This document shows positions 15,448 through 23,735 of a DNA stretch of 29,498 bases, piece by piece (position 1 is the stretch's first letter; every line of letters begins with the position of its first letter). The notes beneath the pieces are model-generated. The model was not told where the DNA came from. It searched no databases and saw only the letters and a program-made list of their open reading frames with translations. The position numbers and the translations under genes are program-made. Origin of the DNA: DATKKX01 sp035542775 (lineage in GTDB: Bacteria; Planctomycetota; Phycisphaerae; UBA1845; UTPLA1); assembly GCA_035542775.1 (NCBI GenBank), contig DATKKX010000157.1, positions 1 to 29,498 on the forward strand, written 5' to 3'.

Positions 15448-17202
15448 ATGTCCTCCACCGCACCGACAGCCCCGACCACCCGACAGTACAAGGGCCGCCC
15501 TCTCGGTCGCATCCTCATCAAGATGGGCAAGGTGAACCGCCAGCAGGTTCATGAGGCCCTCGCGGTGCAGAAGGCCAAGCGCGGTCCGATCGGCCAAATC
15601 CTCATCGATCTGGGATACATCAAGGAAACCGACCTCCAGTTCGCCCTCGCGGCCCAGATCGGCATGGAACCGGTCAACCTGGACACCATCGATGTCGGCG
15701 AGGATGTCATCAAGCTGGTGCCCAACCAGATGGCCAACACCTACCGCATCGTTCCGGTGGGCTTCGATCAGGCCACCAACACGCTCAGCGTCGGCATGGC
15801 CTCTCCGGACAACTTCCAGGCCACCGACGACCTTCGCAAGCTGCTGGGCTACAACATCAAGCCCATGATCGCGACGGACGATCAGATCGGCGTCGCCCTC
15901 ACCCGCTACTATCCCGAGGATGCCAGCCAATCCATCAACGACCTGCTCGACGAAATCGGCGATAACAAGGACCTGGCCAAGTTCGAGGGCCGCGGCGAGT
16001 CGCTGGACCTCGAAGAGCTGAAGGAACTGGTCGACAGCAACCCCGTCAAGCAACTCCTGAACCTGGTTCTCCTCCAGGCCATCCGCGATCACTCCAGCGA
16101 CATCCACTTCGAGCCCTTCGAGAGCGAATACAAGCTGCGTTACCGAATCGACGGCGTGCTCTATGAGATGATGCCGCCGCCGCGATACCTGGCCATGGCC
16201 ATCGCCAGCCGCTTGAAGGTCATGGCCAACCTGGACATCGCCGAACGGCGTATGCCCCAGGACGGCCGTATCAGCCTCACCGTCGCCGGAAACCCCATCG
16301 ACCTGCGCGTGGCTGTCCTTCCCACGATGTTCGGCGAGTCGGTCGTGCTTCGTATCCTGGACCGCAGCAACGTCAGCCTCGAGCTGGAGAACCTCGGATT
16401 CCGCGAGGACGACCTGGAAGTGTTCAAGAGGCTCATCGCCAAGCCGCACGGCGTCATCGTCAATTCCGGCCCGACCGGCTGCGGTAAGACCACCACCCTG
16501 TACGCCGCCCTGAACACGCTGAACTCGATCGACGTCAAGATTCTGACCGCCGAGGACCCCGTCGAGTATGACATCGACGGGCTCATCCAATGCCAGGTCA
16601 GACCCGACGTGGGCGCGACGTTCGCGCGATTCCTCCGCAGCTTCCTGCGTCAGGACCCCGACATCATCCTGGTCGGTGAAATCCGCGACCTCGAAACCGC
16701 CCAGATCTCCATCCAGGCGTCGCTGACCGGCCACTTGGTCTTCACCACCCTGCACACCAACGACGCCCCGTCCACCGTCGCCCGTATCCTCGACCTGGGC
16801 ATCGAGCCCTTCTTGATCACCGCCACTTTCGAAGCGATCGTCAATCAGCGCCTCTGCCGCCGCATCTGCAAGCACTGCCGCAAGCAGTACACCCCCACCG
16901 AGGAGCAGCTGTGGGAGCTGCACTTGCGGGCCGAGGACGTGGAAGGCAGAAACTTCTATTTCGGCGAGGGCTGCGACTACTGCAACGGCACCGGCTACCG
17001 GGGCCGAATCGCCGTCTTCGAAATCATGTGCTTCAACGATCAGATCCGCGAGTTGATCATGCAGGGCGCCTCGACCGGCATCCTGCGTGAGGCCGCAATC
17101 AAGAATGGAATGCGAACACTCCGTGAGAGCGGATTGCTGGCCATCTACGACGGCGTCACCAGCATTGAGGAAGTCGTCAAGGAAACGGTAATCGCCGAGT
17201 AA
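15448..17202 (+). CDS. pilB-like: PilB/GspE-type pilus or secretion assembly ATPase, second copy
   Basis: This 584-residue ATPase has two MshEN-like helical repeats at the N-terminus (PLGRILIKMGKV and PIGQILIDLGYI). The ATPase core follows, with a variant Walker A GPTGCGKT (341-348, Cys for Ser), TAEDPVEY, the consensus Walker B DPDIILVGEIRDLETAQI (403-420) and the His box TGHLVFTTLHTND. Cysteines C474, C477, C509 and C512 form the zinc site. The ATG at 15448 has GGAGG about 9 nt upstream. It differs clearly from the first copy, so the two are distinct paralogues, perhaps one for pili and one for secretion. The convergent PilZ gene begins its 3' end 81 bp downstream. Confidence 0.92.
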   Translation: MSSTAPTAPTTRQYKGRPLGRILIKMGKVNRQQVHEALAVQKAKRGPIGQILIDLGYIKETDLQFALAAQIGMEPVNLDTIDVGEDVIKLVPNQMANTYRIVPVGFDQATNTLSVGMASPDNFQATDDLRKLLGYNIKPMIATDDQIGVALTRYYPEDASQSINDLLDEIGDNKDLAKFEGRGESLDLEELKELVDSNPVKQLLNLVLLQAIRDHSSDIHFEPFESEYKLRYRIDGVLYEMMPPPRYLAMAIASRLKVMANLDIAERRMPQDGRISLTVAGNPIDLRVAVLPTMFGESVVLRILDRSNVSLELENLGFREDDLEVFKRLIAKPHGVIVNSGPTGCGKTTTLYAALNTLNSIDVKILTAEDPVEYDIDGLIQCQVRPDVGATFARFLRSFLRQDPDIILVGEIRDLETAQISIQASLTGHLVFTTLHTNDAPSTVARILDLGIEPFLITATFEAIVNQRLCRRICKHCRKQYTPTEEQLWELHLRAEDVEGRNFYFGEGCDYCNGTGYRGRIAVFEIMCFNDQIRELIMQGASTGILREAAIKNGMRTLRESGLLAIYDGVTSIEEVVKETVIAE

Positions 17203-17282
17203 CCGGCCCTTCCCCCGGGAAAGACTGCCCCCTCTTCCGGGCCACCCCGCCCGATAAACCTGCTGATCCCCGCGCGATCAGA

Positions 17283-17711
17283 TCACACCGGGATCAACTG
17301 CGGCACGTCGAAACGAGCCGCGAATCCCACGCGATCGGGTCTGTCGTTGTTCACCTCGATGCCCGACCGAACGATCGTGGCATAGCCCAGCGATGCCGCC
17401 AGATGCGGAGTCATCGCCGCCGTCCGGCTGGGAGCGATCCGGATCTCATAGCGCTGGCCCACGGCCAGTCCGAAACCGACCGGAGCGCTGGCCGACAGCC
17501 CGGCATCGCTGATGTCGTCGGTCTTGCACCGCAACACCGATTGCGACTCCAGGTCGATCAGCCATGCATCGCAGGCAACTTCGCGGCGGGCGTAATCGCG
17601 CCGTTCACGGCGTTCGCCGCGCCCCGTGCCCCAGCGCCAGGGCTCGAAGACCGGCGGTTTGGCAACGTGCGGCGAACCGACAGGGATGGGTGTGGGTAGT
17701 CTTACTGGCAT
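17283..17711 (-). CDS. PilZ domain protein (c-di-GMP receptor)
   Basis: This 142-residue protein carries both c-di-GMP binding motifs of PilZ domains: RxxxR as RDYAR (38-42) and D/NxSxxG as DISDAG (66-71). A beta-barrel-like segment follows (VGQRYEIRI, then ATIVRSG and VGFAARF). The N-terminal 30 residues are Pro-rich. The ATG at 17711 is preferred because GGAGG lies 5 nt upstream; an in-frame GTG at 17825 would add 38 residues without PilZ similarity. It is convergent with the second pilB-like gene, so a role in controlling pili or a related surface system is plausible. A strong promoter lies about 370 nt upstream. Confidence 0.85.
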   Translation of the reverse strand: MPVRLPTPIPVGSPHVAKPPVFEPWRWGTGRGERRERRDYARREVACDAWLIDLESQSVLRCKTDDISDAGLSASAPVGFGLAVGQRYEIRIAPSRTAAMTPHLAASLGYATIVRSGIEVNNDRPDRVGFAARFDVPQLIPV

Positions 17712-18089
17712 AAAGGCCTCCGTGCGGCAACAGCTGACACTTGCCTCTCGGGCGGCGTCGGCGCTCACGAACACACCGCCTGAGATTTTATCCCCTGCGA
17801 CATCACCAGCGCCCCGGGTAAACACCCGGGACCGGTCCGTGACGCCCCCCCGATTCCCTACCCCTCACATATGGTCAGACCTCGAGCGCCTCTTCGCTAC
17901 GATCTCTGCGGATCGTCAGGTATTCGCTTCTTACGCTGGCCCGGCTCAAAAGCCCGGTGTGCCCACCACCGCGGTCACTGGAGATGCGGTCGGAGGTATC
18001 ACGTCGCTCGCGGAACGTCACCGCTGCTCAGCGCCCGCCGGGAACGATCAGGCCCTCCGTATCATACGGGCATCCATTTTCAAAGTTTC
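17712..18089 (-). ncRNA. Candidate long structured leader or small RNA upstream of the PilZ gene
   Basis: The promoter at 18090-18117 reads toward the PilZ gene and would give a leader of about 370 nt. The stretch has no supportable gene. It contains a strong hairpin with 7-bp arms CCCGGGT (17813-17819) and ACCCGGG (17824-17830) and other GC-rich complementary segments. No match to GEMM c-di-GMP riboswitches, RNase P, tmRNA, SRP or 6S RNA was recognised. It could be a long 5' leader of the PilZ mRNA or a separate small RNA; the sequence alone cannot decide. Confidence 0.35.
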
Positions 18090-18117
18090 ATTATATTGGC
18101 TGGCCCTACCCCGTCAA
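18090..18117 (-). promoter_or_regulatory. Strong sigma70-type promoter reading toward the PilZ gene
   Basis: On the minus strand, TTGACG (18117-18112) and a perfect TATAAT (18095-18090) are separated by 16 bp. This is the best promoter match in the window. It lies just downstream of the pyrC stop and directs transcription away from pyrC, toward the PilZ gene. Confidence 0.65.
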
Positions 18118-18194
18118 CAAAAATCCACCAAACCGGGCAGAAATCGAGCGTGGCAGAATGCCCCGCATCGGGCGGCCGCTGGCGGAAGATATCG

Positions 18195-19511
18195 TTAACG
18201 ACTAACCGCGGCTGGACCTGAATTACGTAGGCTGTACCTGGTCGTGCCGCCCACAATGGTGTGCGTCACTCTTGCCCGAAGAGCCCAACCGTCATACGGG
18301 CAGTTCCGGCTTCGGGAGCGAAAATTCGCAACCTCAACAGTCCAATTTGCCTCCGGATCGATGATCGTCACATCCGCATCGCAGCCCGTCACCAATGTGC
18401 CTTTCTTCAAGCCGAGCGTCTTCGCCGGGCCGATCGTCATCTTCCCGATCAAGGCCGGCCAGTCGAGCTTGCGCGAATCGATCAGCGCCTTCGCAAACAG
18501 CCCCACCGCGATCTCCAGGCTGTTGATGCCGAACGGGGCGTTCTGAAAATCCAGCTCCTTTTCCTCGCGCCCGTGCGGAGCGTGATCCGTCGCCAGGCAA
18601 TCAATCGTGCCGTCCACCACCCCGGCAATGCACGCCTCCACGTCCTTGCGCGTCCGCAGCGGCGGCTGCACCTTGTAATTCGTGTCGTACTCCGACTCGC
18701 CCACGCACTCCTCCGTCAGCAGCAGGTGGTGCGGGCACACCTCCGCCGTGACGGCCAGGCCCCGCTTCTTGGCCTCGCGAACCAACTCCACCCCGCCGGC
18801 CGTCGAGATGTGTGCCGCGTGGTAGCGGCAATGCGTGTTCTTCGCCAGCAGCAGGTCCCGCTGCAACATGATCTCCTCAGCCACCGCCGGAATGCCCGGC
18901 AGACCCAGCCGCGTTGACGTCAGGCCGGCATTCATGCTCCCGCCTTCGGTCAGGTCCGGGTCTTCGCAATGCTGGATGATGGTCTTGCCGAACATGGCGA
19001 CGTATTGCATCACCCGCAGCATCACCGCCGAGCTGGCCACGCCGCGGCCATCGTCGCTGAAGCCGACCGCTCCGGCGCGAACCATCTGGCCGATCTCGGC
19101 CAGCTCCTTGCCGGCCCGGCCCTTGGTGAGCGCCCCCACCGGGTACACGTTGCACAGGTTCGCCCGTGCCGCCTGCCGATAGACGAACTCGATCATCGCC
19201 TCGGTGTCCACCGCCGGCTGCGTATTGGGCATGCACACGATGGAGGTGAACCCGCCGGCCACCGCCGCGGCGCTGCCCGAGGCGATGGTCTCGGCATCCT
19301 CGTTCCCCGGCTCCCGCAGATGCACGTGCATGTCGATCAAACCGGGACAGACGATCTTTCCGGAAGCGTCAATGTGCTCTCCGCCCCGCCCCGCCGCCTT
19401 GCCGATCTCCGCGACCTTGCCGTCGCGAATGGTCACGTCGGCGATCTCATCGAGCCCCTGCGAAGGATCGATCACGCGCCCTTGCCGGATTGTCAGCGTT
19501 TGGTCTGCCAT
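18195..19511 (-). CDS. pyrC: Dihydroorotase, class I type
   Basis: This 438-residue amidohydrolase makes dihydroorotate from carbamoyl aspartate in pyrimidine synthesis. The metal-binding residues are in place: H62 and H64 in DMHVHLREPG, D153 in FSDDG, H181 in HCED, H234 in HAAHIS, and D309 in ATDHAPHG. The set is complete, so it should be catalytically active, unlike the inactive homologues found in some aspartate transcarbamoylase complexes. The start ATG at 19511 lies 7 bp after the pyrB stop. It is the last gene of a pyrR-pyrB-pyrC operon on the minus strand. Confidence 0.95.
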   Translation of the reverse strand: MADQTLTIRQGRVIDPSQGLDEIADVTIRDGKVAEIGKAAGRGGEHIDASGKIVCPGLIDMHVHLREPGNEDAETIASGSAAAVAGGFTSIVCMPNTQPAVDTEAMIEFVYRQAARANLCNVYPVGALTKGRAGKELAEIGQMVRAGAVGFSDDGRGVASSAVMLRVMQYVAMFGKTIIQHCEDPDLTEGGSMNAGLTSTRLGLPGIPAVAEEIMLQRDLLLAKNTHCRYHAAHISTAGGVELVREAKKRGLAVTAEVCPHHLLLTEECVGESEYDTNYKVQPPLRTRKDVEACIAGVVDGTIDCLATDHAPHGREEKELDFQNAPFGINSLEIAVGLFAKALIDSRKLDWPALIGKMTIGPAKTLGLKKGTLVTGCDADVTIIDPEANWTVEVANFRSRSRNCPYDGWALRARVTHTIVGGTTRYSLRNSGPAAVSR

Positions 19512-19518
19512 GCTCGGT

Positions 19519-20523
19519 CTAAGCCCCTTCCGCCGCCTGCTTGCACAGGAACATCACCGCCATCCGCACCGCCAGGCCATTCGTCACCTGCTTCAGGATC
19601 GCACTCTGCCCGCCGTCCGCCACGTCGGCGGTGATCTCCACGCCCCGGTTGATCGGGCCCGGGTGCATGATCAGCACGTCGGGCTTGGCCCGCTTCATCC
19701 GCTCCGCCGTCAGCCCGAACAGCCGCGAGTACTCCTGCAGGCTCGGGAACACGTTCGACGCGATCCGCTCCTGCTGCACCCGCAGCATGTTGATCACGTC
19801 GAGCTGATCGATGACCGTATCGAAGTCGTGGCAGATCCTGGCCCCCATCTGCTCGAAGACCCGCGGCACCAGCGTGGTCGGACCGACGAACGTGACCTCG
19901 GCCCCCAGCTTCAGCAGCCCGTGCAGGTTCGACCGCGCCACCCGCGAGTTGGCCACGTCCCCCACGATCGCCACCTTCAACCCCTCGATCCGCCCCTTGG
20001 CCTGGCGAATGGTGAAAATGTCCAGCAGCCCCTGCGTCGGGTGCTCGTGCCGGCCGTCGCCTGCGTTGACCACCGAGCACTTCACGTTGCGGGCGATCAA
20101 ATGCGGCGTCCCCGCCGCGGCATGGCGGCAGACGATGATATCGACCCCCATGACCTCGATGTTGCGGACGGTGTCGCGGAGCGTCTCCCCCTTGCTGACC
20201 GCGCTGCCCTTCGAGCTGAAGTCGATCACGTCGGCGCTGAGCCGCTGGGCCGCCAGCGTGAAGCTTGTCCGCGTCCGCGTCGAATCCTCGAAGAACAGGT
20301 TGACCACCACCCGCCCGCGCAGCGCCGGCACCTTCTTCACGCTGCGGGTGGAGACATCCTCGAACGCCTCCGCCGTGTCCAGTATGTACGTGATCTCGTC
20401 GGCGCTGAGCTCCTCCAGCCCGAGCAGGTTTCGCCGCGACCACGCCACCGACTCCCGCTCGACGCTCTTGGCCGCGATCGCCTTGGCCCGGTTCTCTCGC
20501 ACGGATGGATCATGCCCGCTCAT
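19519..20523 (-). CDS. pyrB: Aspartate carbamoyltransferase, catalytic chain
   Basis: This 334-residue enzyme condenses carbamoyl phosphate with aspartate, the first committed step of pyrimidine synthesis. The carbamoyl phosphate loop FFEDSTRTRTSF is at residues 77-88, the SKGET loop at 110-114, HPTQ at 161-164, and MHPGPINRG at 286-294. An N-terminal extension of about 30 residues precedes the fold. Its ATG overlaps the pyrR stop (ATGA at 20520-20523), so translation is coupled. No regulatory chain gene (pyrI) is present. It lies between pyrR and pyrC. Confidence 0.95.
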   Translation of the reverse strand: MSGHDPSVRENRAKAIAAKSVERESVAWSRRNLLGLEELSADEITYILDTAEAFEDVSTRSVKKVPALRGRVVVNLFFEDSTRTRTSFTLAAQRLSADVIDFSSKGSAVSKGETLRDTVRNIEVMGVDIIVCRHAAAGTPHLIARNVKCSVVNAGDGRHEHPTQGLLDIFTIRQAKGRIEGLKVAIVGDVANSRVARSNLHGLLKLGAEVTFVGPTTLVPRVFEQMGARICHDFDTVIDQLDVINMLRVQQERIASNVFPSLQEYSRLFGLTAERMKRAKPDVLIMHPGPINRGVEITADVADGGQSAILKQVTNGLAVRMAVMFLCKQAAEGA

Positions 20524-21041
20524 GACTCCACCTCCACGCGGTCGGCCCCGTCGGTCTCTTTCACCCGCACGGCCACCTGGGTCACTTCCGGCCCCGTCTT
20601 CACGCCCACGAAGTCGGGCTGGATCGGCAGCTCCCGGCCGTCCCGCCCGACCAGCACCGCCAGTCGGATGGCCTTCGGCCGCCCCAGATCGATGATTGCA
20701 TCGAGAGCCGCCCGCGCCGACCGGCCGGTGTAGATCACGTCGTCCACCAGCACCAGATAGCGGCCCTCGACATCGAAATTGATCTCTGTGGTCCGAACCA
20801 CCGCCGACGGCCCGATCTCCGCGAGATCGTCGCGATACATGGTAATATCAACCGTGCCCATCGCGACATCGCCGACGCCCCGGGCCTCCAGCAGCGGTAT
20901 CAGCCGCCGGGCCAGGTCGTCGCCCCGTTGGCGGATGCCGATGATGCCCACCGGGCACCCGCGAGGTATGGAAGCGGCGATTTCCTTGGCCATCCGCTCC
21001 AATGTGCTCTTGATCCCCTTGTCGTCGAGGAGTGTTTTCAT
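20520..21041 (-). CDS. pyrR: Bifunctional pyr operon regulator / uracil phosphoribosyltransferase
   Basis: This 173-residue PyrR has the PRPP-binding loop VDDVIYTGRS at residues 99-108 and the N-terminal GIRQRGDDLA (35-44). PyrR proteins sense UMP/UTP and bind pyr mRNA to promote attenuation; some also have UPRTase activity. Heading pyrB and pyrC fits autogenous control of the operon. The ATG at 21041 lacks a good Shine-Dalgarno; GGAGGAGGGG sits about 20 nt too far upstream. A TTG at 21101 in frame would add 20 residues not typical of PyrR. A weak TTGCGG/TATCTT pair with 17-bp spacing lies just upstream and, if used, would give an almost leaderless mRNA. Confidence 0.92.
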   Translation of the reverse strand: MKTLLDDKGIKSTLERMAKEIAASIPRGCPVGIIGIRQRGDDLARRLIPLLEARGVGDVAMGTVDITMYRDDLAEIGPSAVVRTTEINFDVEGRYLVLVDDVIYTGRSARAALDAIIDLGRPKAIRLAVLVGRDGRELPIQPDFVGVKTGPEVTQVAVRVKETDGADRVEVES

Positions 21042-21153
21042 AGCGGCGGCGAAGATACAGGCGAAGCCCCTCCTCCGCAAGTGCAGACACCAGGCCTGCA
21101 AAACCGTCGCCGTCCTTGGAGCGGTTCACGGTCGCGTGCGGCGCCTTCCTGGT

Positions 21154-21179
21154 AGCGGCCGAGCTCCTGCTCGGCCGCT
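21154..21179. repeat. Palindrome with 11-bp perfect arms
   Basis: Arms AGCGGCCGAGC (21154-21164) and GCTCGGCCGCT (21169-21179) surround the 4-nt loop TCCT. The centre (AGC-TCCT-GCT) resembles that of the hairpins at 27552 and 27614, whose arms differ in sequence. It lies 113 nt upstream of pyrR. Confidence 0.75.
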
Positions 21180-21505
21180 TCGTCCAACCGTAAACGCGCA
21201 TGTATGCCAAGAAAATCGTTGCCCAAGTGGAGCCGGTGCCCTCACCGGCGGCTTGCGGACGTCGCATCACCGGCCATTTTCGTACGAAATGGCGAGTGCC
21301 GCCCTCATACACAACGGGTGCAAGTCCGCCAGCGGCGTCCGCCTTCGCCGGATTCCCGTGTCCGTGGCTCCGCGCCGCGCGGCGTCCGCCTTCGACGCCC
21401 CCGCTATCGCTAATGCCAGGACGGCCCGCCGCCTCCTCAGGCCTGTAGACGCTTCCCGGCGCGGATCGCTCCCCACGTGCCTCGGCCCAGTGGGCAGAGC
21501 ACGCC

Positions 21506-21540
21506 GCGTTCCCCGTTCCGCGTTCGCCGTTCCGCGTTCG
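21506..21540. repeat. Heptamer array (GCGTTCC / CCGTTCC / GCGTTCG)
   Basis: Five consecutive 7-bp units read GCGTTCC, CCGTTCC, GCGTTCG, CCGTTCC and GCGTTCG. The array ends 8 bp beyond the stop codon of the split beta-helix gene. A closely related five-unit array is at 27754-27788. Confidence 0.8.
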
Positions 21541-21548
21541 CCCCGCCC

Positions 21549-23708
21549 TTACTCCCCGCCCGTGCCGCGTACGGGCATCGTCCAACTCCGCACCGGCAGC
21601 CCCAACTCCCGCATCTTCTCCGCCATCAACTCGAACCGCTCGCTGCCCGACAGCTCCGAGCCCGCCAGCCACTGCTGCCCGGCCAGCCAGTCGAAGTACT
21701 CCACCCACGCCTCCATCACGTCCTCCGGATCTTCGAGCTCACCGCCTGATACCCCCCTCTGCCCGCCCTCGCATTCATCCGGAACGCCGTTCTCGTTCTC
21801 ATCCAGGCTGACATTGGCGGCGATGTCGCAGCCATCGGGCACGCCGTTGGCGTTGCAGTCCTGACACCAGAGCTGGTTCGGGTCGTTGGGGTCCCCGCAA
21901 TTGGCGATGTCGCACTCGTCGGGGATGCCGTTGTCATTGCAGTCCAGGCTGCCCCGCGGGGGCGCAAACAGCAGGTCGCATTCGTCGGGCACCAGGTTGC
22001 CGTTGCAGTCCTGGCTGGTCTGGTTGGCGATATCGCACACGTCGGGCACCCCGTTATCGTTGCAGTCCCGCTCACACTCATCCGGCACGCCGTTGGCGTC
22101 GCAGTCGTCTACCAGGTTTTGGGCGATCTCCCATGAATCCGGGATGCCGTTCTTGTTGCAGTCCGGCTCGCACACGTCGGGAATGCCGTTCGCGTTCACG
22201 TCACGGCACCAAACTTGGTTGGGATCGTAGGGATCGCAATCGGCAATGTCCTTATCATCCGGTACAGCGTTTGCGTTGTAGTCGGCTTCACATTCGTCCG
22301 GAATCCCGTTCTCGTTCAGGTCGCTGCTGACCAACTCGTTCCCATCCGGATCGTTCGGATCGATGTCGCACTCGTCCGGGGTGAAGTTGTGGTTACAGTC
22401 ATGGCTGGTACCCCGAGCGATCTCCTCGACGTCGGGGATGCAGTTGCCGTTGCAGTCCTGGGCCAGAGAGAGTCCCGTCTGCTCGCAGCTCACCACACAA
22501 GCCGGCATCCCAAGCAGGATGTTGACGAAACACATCACATCGGGATACACCGTGACGAATCCGTCGAGGTTGGTGTCGTAGCATGGACAGGCAAAGTTAA
22601 GTGAAGAGCCGAGAATGCATTCCACAAGCCCCTGGATGTCGAGGCCGTTCACCACACCGTTCCCGCTGCCGTCGCCTCGCGTGCACTGGCCGCTTTCGCA
22701 CAGCCGGTGAAATTCATACGCTCCCATGTCGACGACAGGACAGCTCTGTCCCGCAGCATCTGTGGAATTCGGGTCATCCATTCGCCGCGCGTGCAGATCG
22801 AGATCGGTCCGCGGTATGGGCTGCACGCCGGGTGTCGTCACATCGATATCGGCCGAGTTGTTGCCGGCATCGATGCATGGCGAGTTCGGGCTCAACCGCC
22901 AGTTGTCGTCGAGCGATCCGACGCGTCCGTCAAGGCCATTGGGGTCGAGCGGAGCCGGATACGTGCTGATGTTGCCGCTGCCGCCAAACCCGCCTTCAAC
23001 GTCACTGTACGTCACGCTGACGGCTATGCCGGTTCCGGTCGATATCTGCGGCGATGACGCCGCGGTGTTGTACCAGAAGATGCTGTTGCTGATGCTCACG
23101 GGGATTCCACTGGGACCGCCGTTCAGGTCGGCCGCGATCGCTCCACCTCTGACCGGGGCCGCGTTGCCCACGAACGTGCAGTTCGTGACGGTCAACCCGC
23201 TGCTGGGGATGTTCGCGGACAGCCGAATGGCCCCGCCGACCCCGCCGATCGACGGAAGACATAGATTATTGCCCAACAGGCAGTCCACGAAAGATACCGC
23301 GCTGTACCCGCAATAGACGGCCGCGCCGCTGTTAGTAGCCAGGTTTCCCACGAAGACGCAATTCCGGATCATGCCGCCTTGGTAAATCGCCATGCCGCCC
23401 GCGCAGTCCAAGGGACTGGCGCCGGTCGCGCTTCCCCCGGTGATTGTAAAGCCGTCAAGAATCAGCGTCCGGTTCGTTGAAGGGCTGTTCACATCCATCG
23501 CCGTCAGCACGCGGTACACGTTGTCACTGTAGTTGACGAAGTTCGGGTCATCGTCGCCGTTCAGATCACCGCTGAGTATCGTCCGGTTGGCCGATGGATC
23601 GCGCTGACACAGAGCCGTCTCGCCGCCGGGATATCGTGTGGAGCCGGCACCTTCGAAGCCGCCGTATAGCGCGACGTTGTTCGGGAGCTGGAACGTGGCG
23701 TAGCGCAT
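21549..23708 (-). CDS. 3' part of the split secreted beta-helix protein: beta-helix, dockerin-like module, calcium-binding repeats
   Basis: From the first ATG after the TAA this open part encodes 719 residues. Residues 1-330 resemble planctomycete parallel beta-helix proteins (ATFQLPNNVALYGGF, ILSGDLNGDD, LDGFTITGG, DMGAYEF). A dockerin-like pair of calcium loops lies at about 345-400 (GDGSGNGVVNGLDIQGL and YDTNLDGFVTV). Residues about 418-655 hold twelve repeats of the type DCNxNGxPDxCD, which resemble EF-hand/TSP3 calcium-binding motifs. A 60-residue tail ends the protein without a recognised anchor. The ATG at 23708 has no ribosome site, and the protein would lack a signal peptide, so independent translation is doubtful. 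See the spanning pseudogene entry. Confidence 0.7.
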   Translation of the reverse strand: MRYATFQLPNNVALYGGFEGAGSTRYPGGETALCQRDPSANRTILSGDLNGDDDPNFVNYSDNVYRVLTAMDVNSPSTNRTLILDGFTITGGSATGASPLDCAGGMAIYQGGMIRNCVFVGNLATNSGAAVYCGYSAVSFVDCLLGNNLCLPSIGGVGGAIRLSANIPSSGLTVTNCTFVGNAAPVRGGAIAADLNGGPSGIPVSISNSIFWYNTAASSPQISTGTGIAVSVTYSDVEGGFGGSGNISTYPAPLDPNGLDGRVGSLDDNWRLSPNSPCIDAGNNSADIDVTTPGVQPIPRTDLDLHARRMDDPNSTDAAGQSCPVVDMGAYEFHRLCESGQCTRGDGSGNGVVNGLDIQGLVECILGSSLNFACPCYDTNLDGFVTVYPDVMCFVNILLGMPACVVSCEQTGLSLAQDCNGNCIPDVEEIARGTSHDCNHNFTPDECDIDPNDPDGNELVSSDLNENGIPDECEADYNANAVPDDKDIADCDPYDPNQVWCRDVNANGIPDVCEPDCNKNGIPDSWEIAQNLVDDCDANGVPDECERDCNDNGVPDVCDIANQTSQDCNGNLVPDECDLLFAPPRGSLDCNDNGIPDECDIANCGDPNDPNQLWCQDCNANGVPDGCDIAANVSLDENENGVPDECEGGQRGVSGGELEDPEDVMEAWVEYFDWLAGQQWLAGSELSGSERFELMAEKMRELGLPVRSWTMPVRGTGGE

Positions 23709-23735
23709 GGTCGGCGTGCTGGGCGACGACGGCTC

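Larger units (their letters stand above)
21042..21548. other. Repeat-rich non-coding spacer upstream of pyrR
   Basis: No gene is supported in this 507-bp stretch. It holds a perfect 11-bp-arm palindrome (21154-21179), a hairpin with arms GCCGGTG (21232-21238) and CACCGGC (21243-21249), and a palindrome TTTCGTACGAAA near 21278. There is a 16-bp direct repeat GCGGCGTCCGCCTTCG at 21332-21347 and 21379-21394, and a heptamer array at 21506-21540. A PyrR-binding loop consensus was not recognised. Confidence 0.6.

Noticed and set aside
14944..16923. A 659-codon minus-strand open frame opposite the second pilB-like gene
   Set aside because: It is the antisense shadow of a well-supported gene, low in complexity and without a recognisable domain.
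17203..17282. A bidirectional terminator between the second pilB-like gene and the PilZ gene
   Set aside because: GGCCC/GGGCC and TTCCC/GGGAA complementarities exist, but there is no T run and several alternative pairings, so a terminator call is not supported.
17712..17825. A longer PilZ protein starting at GTG 17825
   Set aside because: The ATG at 17711 has GGAGG at ideal spacing and the extra 38 residues show no PilZ similarity.
17712..18089. A c-di-GMP riboswitch in the PilZ leader
   Set aside because: The GEMM-I and class II core sequences were looked for by eye and not found. The leader is reported only as an unassigned structured region.
21760..22470. Regularly spaced repeats that might suggest a CRISPR array
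   Set aside because: They are in-frame coding repeats for calcium-binding loops, with variable spacing and codon-level drift, not identical repeats with unique spacers.
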